Source: Paractinoplanes deccanensis (GTDB lineage: Bacteria > Actinomycetota > Actinomycetes > Mycobacteriales > Micromonosporaceae). From it: a stretch of DNA of 64,000 nucleotides. Below the pieces are notes generated by a model. The model had not been told where the DNA came from, made no database searches, and was given only the letters and a program-made list of their open reading frames with translations. Shown here in pieces: positions 57,572 through 64,000 of this stretch. Every line of letters begins with the position of its first letter. The first letter of the stretch is position 1. Where the stretch lies: contig NZ_BOMI01000098.1 in the NCBI RefSeq assembly GCF_016862115.1, positions 1 through 64,000 on the forward strand, given 5' to 3'. The translations under genes were made by a program, and so were the position numbers.

Positions 57572-58344
57572 CGGCTGCTCCCTTCGAAGGCCCTCTGCAT
57601 CTTGTTCATGCCGCCGAGCCAGCGATCGGTGTCACTGGCCCGCAGACGATAGAACTCGGCCACCTCGGGATGCGGGAGGATCAGGAAGCTGTCGCCCTTC
57701 AGGGCCTCGGCGACGATCGACGCGACCTCGCCGGGCTCCATGGCGCTCTCGGCGAGCAGTGCGGCGCTCGCGCTGCCCCGCTCGCTGCCGCGGGTGAGCA
57801 TGTCGGTGCGCACGCCCTGCGGGCAGAGCGCCTGCACGGTCACGCCGCGGTGGGCGTACGTGGCACGCAACCACTCCGCGTACGCGAGGGCGGCGTGCTT
57901 GGTCACCGCGTACGGCGCGCTGCCCAGCAAGGACAGCAGGCCGGCGGCGCTGACGGTCATCAGCAACCGCTTGGGCTCGCCCTGGTCGAGCCAGCGCGGC
58001 AGCAGCGCGCGCGTGACGTACACGTGGGACATCACGTTGACGCCGAAGTCGCGCAACCAGATCTCGTCGGCCGCGTTCTCGTCGCCCGCGGTGAGCACGC
58101 CGGCGTTGGCGCAGAACAGGTCGACGCCGCCCAGCTCGGCCCACGCCGTGTCGATCAGGTGGCGGGTGTGCTCCTCGTTCGCGGCGTCGCCCGGCACGGC
58201 CAGGCCGCCGATCTCGCTCGCGACCGCCTGCGCGGCGACCGGATCGAGATCGTTGACGATCACCTCGGCGCCGTCGGCGGCGAACCGGCGGGCCAGCGCC
58301 GCGCCGATGCCGCCGCCGGCGCCGGTGACGACGACCCTTTTCAC
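57568..58344 (-). CDS. Short-chain dehydrogenase/reductase (second of pair)
   Basis: The 258-residue classical SDR has TGAGGGIGAALARRF, the acidic residue Asp32 after the second strand (VNDLD) that favours NAD, NAG motif CANAGVLT, catalytic Ser132 (VSAAGLLSLL) and Tyr145/Lys149 (PYAVTKHAALAY). The C-terminal 40 residues are longer than usual. It overlaps both neighbours (GTGA). In the proposed pathway it could oxidise or reduce a hydroxyl/keto group of the acyl chain. Confidence 0.93.
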   Translation of the reverse strand: MKRVVVTGAGGGIGAALARRFAADGAEVIVNDLDPVAAQAVASEIGGLAVPGDAANEEHTRHLIDTAWAELGGVDLFCANAGVLTAGDENAADEIWLRDFGVNVMSHVYVTRALLPRWLDQGEPKRLLMTVSAAGLLSLLGSAPYAVTKHAALAYAEWLRATYAHRGVTVQALCPQGVRTDMLTRGSERGSASAALLAESAMEPGEVASIVAEALKGDSFLILPHPEVAEFYRLRASDTDRWLGGMNKMQRAFEGSSR

Positions 58345-59084
58345 TGCACGCTCCCGGTCAGCGTCACCCCGCCGTCGATGACGACCGTCTGCCCCGTGAT
58401 CCAGGCGGCGTCGGGCGAGCAGAGGAAGGAGACCGCCCCGGCCACGTCCTCGGGCACGCCGAGCCGGGCCAGGGGATAGGCGGCGGCGACCTTTTCCTCG
58501 CGGCCGTCGTAGAGCGCGGTCGCGAAGCGGGTCTTGACCACCGCCGGGGCGACCGCGTTGACCCGGACCTTCGGCGCGAGCTCGACGGCGAGCTCCTCGG
58601 TCAGGTGGATCAGCGCGGCCTTGGTGACCCCGTAGAAGGCGATGCCGGGCGACGGGCGCACGCCGGACACCGAGGAGATGTTGACGATGGCGCCGCCCTC
58701 GCCCAGGCCGCCGCGCAGGGCCTCCTGCACCCAGCCGAGCGTGCCGATGACGTTCACCTCGAAGATCTTGCGGGCGGCGTTGAGGTCGATCGAGCCGAGC
58801 GGGCCGTACACCGGGTTGATCCCGATGTTGTTGACCAGGGTGGTGACCGGCCCGAACTGCCCGAGCACGGTGTCGATCACGGCGGCCCGGTGATCGGGAT
58901 CGTCGCCCTTGCCGGCCACCCCGATCGCCACCTTGTCGCCGCCCAGGTCCTTGGCCGCGGTGTCGAGCGCCTCGGCGTCGCGACCGGTGATGCACACCTT
59001 GTATCCATCGGCCACGAAGCGTTGCGCGATGGCGAACCCGATCCCTCTGCTGGCTCCGGTCACGATCGCCACTTGGTCCGCCAT
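58341..59084 (-). CDS. Short-chain dehydrogenase/reductase (FabG-like)
   Basis: The 247-residue SDR has VTGASRGIGFAIAQRF, basic cofactor residue in CITGRD (NADP-type), NNIG motif, catalytic Ser138 (NISSVSG), Tyr151 and Lys155 (FYGVTKAALI), and ends with the FabG-like segment FLCSPDAAWITGQTVVIDGG. It is the first gene of the unit SDR-SDR-kinase-ACAD. The ATG at 59084 follows GAGGAG, and a dyad overlaps its promoter. Confidence 0.93.
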   Translation of the reverse strand: MADQVAIVTGASRGIGFAIAQRFVADGYKVCITGRDAEALDTAAKDLGGDKVAIGVAGKGDDPDHRAAVIDTVLGQFGPVTTLVNNIGINPVYGPLGSIDLNAARKIFEVNVIGTLGWVQEALRGGLGEGGAIVNISSVSGVRPSPGIAFYGVTKAALIHLTEELAVELAPKVRVNAVAPAVVKTRFATALYDGREEKVAAAYPLARLGVPEDVAGAVSFLCSPDAAWITGQTVVIDGGVTLTGSVQ

Positions 59085-59106
59085 CGCCGCTCCTCAGTTC
59101 TCTTTT

Positions 59107-59121
59107 TGCACTGTATGTGCA
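59107..59121. promoter_or_regulatory. Operator-like dyad at the SDR operon promoter
   Basis: TGCAC-TGTAT-GTGCA is a perfect dyad of 5-base arms. On the minus strand TACAGT (59110-59115) within it fits a -10 box, so a protein bound here would block the promoter of the SDR-kinase-ACAD operon. Its arms are unlike the TTACAC sites. Confidence 0.5.
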
Positions 59122-59154
59122 GACATTAATGAGCAGTTGCCGCCGCAGCCAACC

Positions 59155-60426
59155 TTAGGCAGCGGGGATGCCGTTCTGCGGCGGGGTCACCGCGGGTGCC
59201 TCATAGACCTCCACCGCTCCGTCGCCGTCGTCGGTGCGGTACGGCTTGCCGAAGTACTCCGCCTTGCCGCCCGCGATCCTGGTCAGCTGCTGGCCGGCGT
59301 ACCCGGAATGATCCTCGGCCGAATAGCGCACCGGCACCAGGCCCGGCCCCGTGTAACCGCCCTTCTCGACGGCCGAGATGATGCCCTCGCGGGTCAGGTC
59401 CTTGCCCGCGGCCTGCAGCGACTGCACGAAGAGGTACGCCACGGACATGCCGTACACGACGTTGTTGTCGAGCTCGGCGTTGCCGTTGTACTCCTTGTTG
59501 ACCTTGCTGTAGAGCTGGATCCACGGGTTCGCGGCGTCGTTGGCCAGCGGCAGGTAGTTGGCCGCCACGACGCCTTCCAGCAGCGGCGCCGCGTCACCGA
59601 GCGTCTTGGCCAGCGTGGTCGGGTCCGAGCCGACGTTGCTCACCACGTACTGCGGCTTGAAGCCGAGCTTGGCGCCGGTGCCGATGGTCAGCGCGGTGAA
59701 GCCGGGCACGGTGGCGAGCATGACGACCTGGCAGCCCGCGGCCTTGAGGGCGCCGACCTGCGGGCCGACGTTCGGGTTGGTCGTGACGTACGACTGCTTC
59801 GCCGCGACCGCGCCGAGAACCTTCTCGATGCCGGCGAGGCTGTCGCGGCCGAAGTCGTCGTCCTGGCCGAGGAAGCAGACCTTCTTGCCGGCGTGCTCCT
59901 CCTTCACGTACGTGGCCAGGATCTTGCCCTCGACGGTGTAGTCGGGGTTGAAGCCGAAGGTGCCCGGATATTTGTCCGGCTGGTTCCAGCTGCGGCTGCC
60001 GCTGGCCACGAAGAGGTCGGGCACCCGGTTGGTCTTGAGGAAGTCGAGCACGCCGGTGTGCGTCGGGGTGCCCAGGCCGTTGAGGATCGCGAAGACCTTG
60101 TCCTGGAGCACCAGCTGGCGCACGACCTGCTGGGTGTTCGCCGGGTTGTACCCGTCATCCATGATCTTGTAAGTGATCTTGCGGCCGTGCACGCCGCCGT
60201 TCGCGTTGACGTAGTCGAAGTAGGCCTTGGTGGCCGGCGCGATCTTGGAGTATCCGGCGGCCGCCGGGCCGGTGAGCGGCATGTGCGTGCCCACCACGAT
60301 CTCCGAGTCGGTCACTCCCGGCGTGTTTGCGCCGCTGCTGCTGCCATTACTGTCGTCCGAGTTGCTGCAGCCGGCCGCGGCCAGCAGCACGGCGGCGAGG
60401 ACGAGCGCGGTGGTGCGTTTCATCAT
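59155..60426 (-). CDS. livK: ABC transporter substrate-binding lipoprotein (Liv family)
   Basis: The 423-residue protein has a lipoprotein signal (LAAVLLAAAGC, Cys20) followed by a Ser/Asn linker and a type I periplasmic-binding domain of the branched-chain amino acid family (IVVGTHMPLTGPAAAGYSKI at the start; FLGQDDDFGRDSLAG; GMSVAYLFVQSLQAAG). Family members bind leucine, urea, aromatic acids or other carboxylates; the catabolic neighbours suggest a carboxylic acid or alcohol here. It is the last gene of the transporter operon. Confidence 0.94.
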   Translation of the reverse strand: MMKRTTALVLAAVLLAAAGCSNSDDSNGSSSGANTPGVTDSEIVVGTHMPLTGPAAAGYSKIAPATKAYFDYVNANGGVHGRKITYKIMDDGYNPANTQQVVRQLVLQDKVFAILNGLGTPTHTGVLDFLKTNRVPDLFVASGSRSWNQPDKYPGTFGFNPDYTVEGKILATYVKEEHAGKKVCFLGQDDDFGRDSLAGIEKVLGAVAAKQSYVTTNPNVGPQVGALKAAGCQVVMLATVPGFTALTIGTGAKLGFKPQYVVSNVGSDPTTLAKTLGDAAPLLEGVVAANYLPLANDAANPWIQLYSKVNKEYNGNAELDNNVVYGMSVAYLFVQSLQAAGKDLTREGIISAVEKGGYTGPGLVPVRYSAEDHSGYAGQQLTRIAGGKAEYFGKPYRTDDGDGAVEVYEAPAVTPPQNGIPAA

Positions 60427-60462
60427 CGGCCTTTCTGCGCGGGGATCTCGGGAAGATGTCGA

Positions 60463-61494
60463 TCAGTGCTTCTTCTTGCGGGTTGTGTGGGACGGCCGCC
60501 ACGAGCGCGGCACTCTCAGGGAGGCGAGACCGCCCGGGGCCGCGAGCATGACCACGACCAGGACGACACCGAAGAACGTGAGCGCGAGGTTGCCCTCGAG
60601 CCGCTGCGATCCGGAGGCCTCGCCGATCTCGTGCGCGAGCGCGGGCAGCGCCACCAGCAGGAAGGCGCCGATCAGCGCGCCGGACAACCGGCCCAGCCCG
60701 CCGATCACGATCGCCATCAGCAGGAAGAGCGAGAGGGTCAGCGGGAACGCGCCGGGCGACACGCTCTGGGCCAGCACGGCGAAGAGGGCACCGCCGAGCC
60801 CGGCACAGGCAGCCGAGATCACGAAGGTCCAGACCTGCGTCCGCGCGATGCTGATGCCGGCGAGCTTCGCGGCCGTCTCGTCGTCGCGCACGGCGCGCAT
60901 GTCCCGCCCGAACCGGCCGCGCGTGATCAGCGCGAGCGCCAGCACGGTCACGAGGGCGCCGGCCCAGCAGAGCCAGGCCTGCCACTGCTCGACGGTCATC
61001 GACTCGGGCGGCGGGTTGAGCACCACGGACAGGCCCTGGTCGCTGTTGAACGTCTCGTCGAACGTGCTGGTGATCGACGGTACGACCACGGCGACGGCCA
61101 GCGTGAGGCCAGCCAGGTACGGGCCGCGCAGCCGGGCCGCCGCGAGCCCGATGATCAGCCCGGCGGCGGTGGTCACCAGCATCGCCACGACGATGCCGAC
61201 GGCCAGCAGGTTGAACTTGTTCTGCCAGAGCGCCAGCGTGTAGGCCCCGGTCGCCATGAGCGCGCCGTGCCCCAGCGAGAGCTGCCCGTTCAGTCCGGTG
61301 AGGACGGTCAGGCCCGCCGTGACGCACAGATAGGCCCCGATGGTGGCGAGCTGATAGGTGCGGAAAGGCGGCAACGTGTACGTGAGAGCGACGACCAGGG
61401 CGGCGCCCACCGCGACGACGAGGTAGGGATTGAGACGCCTCCGGCTGGCCGGCGCCACCATCCGGGCGGTCACCCGGTCTTTCAGCGCGGTCAT
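60463..61494 (-). CDS. livM: Branched-chain-type ABC transporter permease (LivM-like)
   Basis: This 343-residue membrane protein has about nine helices and the LivM core (GLNGQLSLGHGALMATGAYT, GRDMRAVRDDETAAKLAGI-type EAA loop, and GGLGRLSGALIGAFLLVAL). It pairs with the LivH-like permease encoded upstream. The C-terminus is basic (SWRPSHTTRKKKH). Confidence 0.93.
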   Translation of the reverse strand: MTALKDRVTARMVAPASRRRLNPYLVVAVGAALVVALTYTLPPFRTYQLATIGAYLCVTAGLTVLTGLNGQLSLGHGALMATGAYTLALWQNKFNLLAVGIVVAMLVTTAAGLIIGLAAARLRGPYLAGLTLAVAVVVPSITSTFDETFNSDQGLSVVLNPPPESMTVEQWQAWLCWAGALVTVLALALITRGRFGRDMRAVRDDETAAKLAGISIARTQVWTFVISAACAGLGGALFAVLAQSVSPGAFPLTLSLFLLMAIVIGGLGRLSGALIGAFLLVALPALAHEIGEASGSQRLEGNLALTFFGVVLVVVMLAAPGGLASLRVPRSWRPSHTTRKKKH

Positions 61495-61537
61495 GCCGAG
61501 CCCTCCTCGGGCGTGCCGTGCCGCTCGCTGCAGGCGG

Positions 61538-62416
61538 TCATGCCGTCCTCGCTTTCGATCGGGCGAACAGGCCGTCCGGGCGTCCGAGGAGGACGACCAC
61601 GAGCAGGGCCAGGACCGCCATGGGCGCGACCGTGGCGCCGAGGTAGCCGCTGATGTACGAGAGGACCAGGCCGACGATCAGGCCGCCGATGACCGCGCCG
61701 ATCGGGCTGTCCAGGCCGCCCAGCACCGCCGCGGTGAAGGCCGAGATGAACAGCACGTCCATCGCCGTCGGGTGCAGGCCCAGCTCGGTGGGGATGACGA
61801 GCATGCCGGCGAGCGAGCCGACCGCGGCGGCCAGCGCCCAGCCGAGCGTCAGCATGCCGCCGACCGGCACACCGAGCAGGCGCGACACGTCCGGCGCGAA
61901 CGCCGCGGCACGCATGCGCAGACCTGTCGGCGTACGGGTGAAAAGAAGCGTGAGCAGCACGACCACCGCGCCCACCGCGGCGAACACGAAGACGTCGTAG
62001 CGCGACAACAGGGCGACGCCGCCGATGTTGAAGGCGTCCCTGCTGAACGGCGCCTCGGCCGGCCGGAACTCGTTGCCGTAGATCATGCCCAGCACGCCCT
62101 GGATGATCAGCACCAGCCCGAGCGCCACCACCACGCCGTTGAGCGGTGACGAATGGTCGACGAAGCGCATCACCACCCGCTCGACGCCCGCGCCCAGCAG
62201 CAGCCCGGCGAGGACCGCGACGGCGAAACCGAGCCAGTAGGAGCCGGTCGCGTCGGCCACCGAATAGCCGACGTACGCGGTCGCGACGGCCATCGCACCC
62301 TGCGCGAAGTTGACGATGCGGGTGGCGCGCCAGATCAGCACCAGGGCCAGCGCGAACGCCGCGTACACAGCGCCGCGGCTGAGCCCGTCGAAGGTGAGGA
62401 AGAGGAAACGGTCCAT
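61538..62416 (-). CDS. livH: Branched-chain-type ABC transporter permease (LivH-like)
   Basis: This 292-residue protein has about eight membrane helices and typical LivH segments (DGLSRGAVYAAFALALVLIW, NFAQGAMAVATAYVGY, the loop TPTGLRMRAAAFAPDVSRLLG, and GGLDSPIGAVIGGLIVGL). The ATG at 62416 lies directly after the stop of the ATPase gene. Confidence 0.94.
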   Translation of the reverse strand: MDRFLFLTFDGLSRGAVYAAFALALVLIWRATRIVNFAQGAMAVATAYVGYSVADATGSYWLGFAVAVLAGLLLGAGVERVVMRFVDHSSPLNGVVVALGLVLIIQGVLGMIYGNEFRPAEAPFSRDAFNIGGVALLSRYDVFVFAAVGAVVVLLTLLFTRTPTGLRMRAAAFAPDVSRLLGVPVGGMLTLGWALAAAVGSLAGMLVIPTELGLHPTAMDVLFISAFTAAVLGGLDSPIGAVIGGLIVGLVLSYISGYLGATVAPMAVLALLVVVLLGRPDGLFARSKARTA

Positions 62417-62417
62417 G

Positions 62418-63118
<701 letters not shown>

Positions 63119-63122
<4 letters not shown>

Positions 63123-63859
63123 GCGGCCGCCCCCAGATAGGCCTCGGCGACCTTTGGGTCGGTGCGGATCTCGGCGGGCGGGCCGAGGGCGATCGGCTTG
63201 CCGAAGTCGAGCACGAGGATCTCGTCGCAGACCGACATGACGAGATCCATGTGGTGCTCGACCAGGAGGACCGTGCAGTCGGCCTCCTGGATCAGCGTGG
63301 CCAGCCAGCGGATCTCGTCGGCGTCGAGGCCGCCCGCCGGCTCGTCGAGCATGAGGATGCGCGGCTTGGCGGCGAGGGCGCGGGCCAGCTCGACCCGCTT
63401 GCGTTTCGCGTACGGCAACGAGGCGGGCAGCGCGGCGGCGTGCTCGGCGACGCCGCAGCGTTCGAGCGCGGCCCACGCCTCCTCCTCGGCCTTGCGCGAC
63501 CGGGCGCCGACCAGCACGTTCTCGAGGACGGTCATGCCGTTGAACTGGCCGACGCCCTGAAGCGTGCGCGCGATGCCCCGCCCCGTGAGCTGGTGGGGCC
63601 GTGGCCGGAACGGCCGCCCGTCGAGCGCGATGGTCCCCGACTGCGGCACCACGAAACCGCAGATGACGTTGAAGAGCGTGGTCTTGCCGGCGCCGTTGGG
63701 CCCGATGATGCCGACGGTCCGCCCGGGAGGCACCCGAAGAGACACGTCGTCGAGGGCGAGCAGGCCGCCGAAGCGGACAGTTATGTGATGGAGCGTGAGC
63801 CCCCGATCCGCGGCAGATAAGGAATCCGCGGTCGAAGGCGCTGACGAATCCGTTGCCAT
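63119..63859 (-). CDS. livG: ABC transporter ATPase (LivG-like)
   Basis: The 246-residue ATPase has Walker A (GPNGAGKTTLFNVI), LPYAKRKRVELARALA as its divergent signature region, Walker B (ILMLDEPAGGL) and the LivG-type TGRGIARTLQGVGQF. The ATG at 63859 has GAGG upstream and begins a short disordered arm; a TTG at 63946 would place the start beside the operator and is less likely. It is the first gene of the five-gene transporter operon. Confidence 0.93.
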
Positions 63860-63950
63860 GGTCACCTCGGCTCGAACCGGAAGAGTGGCCTGCGCAGACG
63901 GGCACCCAGCGAGCGGCAACCGTCCTGTGTGGAAAGTGAAGGTCAACTAT

Positions 63951-63967
63951 TTACACTAGGAGTGTAA
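63951..63967. promoter_or_regulatory. Operator-like inverted repeat TTACACT-AGG-AGTGTAA
   Basis: A perfect dyad with 7-base arms lies about 90 bases upstream of the LivG start. Its half-site TTACAC is the same as in the dyad at 50356-50371, though the arms are arranged in the opposite order. It is a candidate site for the TetR protein encoded at 50403. Confidence 0.65.
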
Positions 63968-64000
63968 CTTTCTGGCCGGGCACGTCAACCGGCTGTTTCC

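Noticed and set aside
58909-61653. 914-codon plus-strand frame across the SDR and Liv genes
   Set aside because: It is the complement of genes with intact motifs on the minus strand; low-complexity product and no ribosome binding site.

Overview
The window is a piece of an actinobacterial chromosome. The evidence is a G+C content near 70%, very frequent GTG starts, TANNNT -10 boxes sitting 6-8 bases before start codons (leaderless transcripts), and actinobacterial gene types (GTP-type PEP carboxykinase, class II GlpX, DUF4245, ECF sigma/anti-sigma pairs, SigE-type sigma factors). The style of the genes resembles Micromonosporaceae such as Actinoplanes; this is my inference and was not tested by a search. 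I saw no rRNA, tRNA, CRISPR array, insertion sequence or prophage.

Region 1 (1-10.3 kb): end of a repeat-rich membrane-anchored protein, a small membrane protein, an M50-like membrane metalloprotease beside an ECF sigma/anti-sigma pair, an acyl-CoA carboxylase beta subunit with biotin ligase BirA close by, a membrane PH-domain protein, two tandem GtrA proteins and a sigma factor carrying its own zinc-finger tail. Region 2 (10.4-27.4 kb) is housekeeping: PEP carboxykinase, geranylgeranyl-reductase-like flavoprotein, cis-prenyl transferase, trehalose phosphatase, PIN-PhoH ATPase with a structured leader, a secreted lytic transglycosylase with a CRP-like site, a secreted trypsin, a rhomboid protease, GlpX, exonuclease VII, IspH and RmuC. 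Region 3 (27.4-36 kb): a valyl-tRNA synthetase, an SDR, and an alkylation-repair operon (Ada-AlkA fusion, Ogt, LysR regulator), then YchF. Region 4 (36-47.5 kb) is accessory: a VapBC-like toxin pair, a translationally coupled cell-envelope glycosylation operon (DUF2304, GT2, GtrA, Uma2 nuclease) divergent from a membrane glycosyltransferase, two divergent regulator/enzyme pairs with clear operators (GNAT/TetR and MarR/FMN reductase), a G5-domain protein and a coupled methyltransferase-nucleotidyltransferase-peptidase E operon.

Region 5 (47.5-64 kb) is the most interesting part: a catabolic island. One half is TetR-aldehyde dehydrogenase-alcohol dehydrogenase, divergent from an acyl-CoA dehydrogenase and an acyl-CoA ligase, together a route from a primary alcohol to an enoyl-CoA. 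The other half is a branched-chain-amino-acid-type ABC importer (LivG-F-H-M-K order) followed by two SDRs, an APH-fold kinase and an ACAD10/11-like acyl-CoA dehydrogenase in which Asp replaces the usual catalytic Glu. Kinase plus this dehydrogenase type plus SDRs plus a ligase is the set used in levulinate/4-hydroxyacid catabolism (the lva system of Pseudomonas; ACAD10/11 in animals). The two halves carry related TTACAC/GTGTAA inverted repeats in their control regions, so the TetR protein may control both. I infer an uptake-and-degradation system for a hydroxylated or branched acid or alcohol; the substrate is unknown.

A second theme is tandem repeats of 14-54 bp scattered over the window, some in frame inside genes and some between genes. 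One duplicates the 3' end of a gene including its stop codon.
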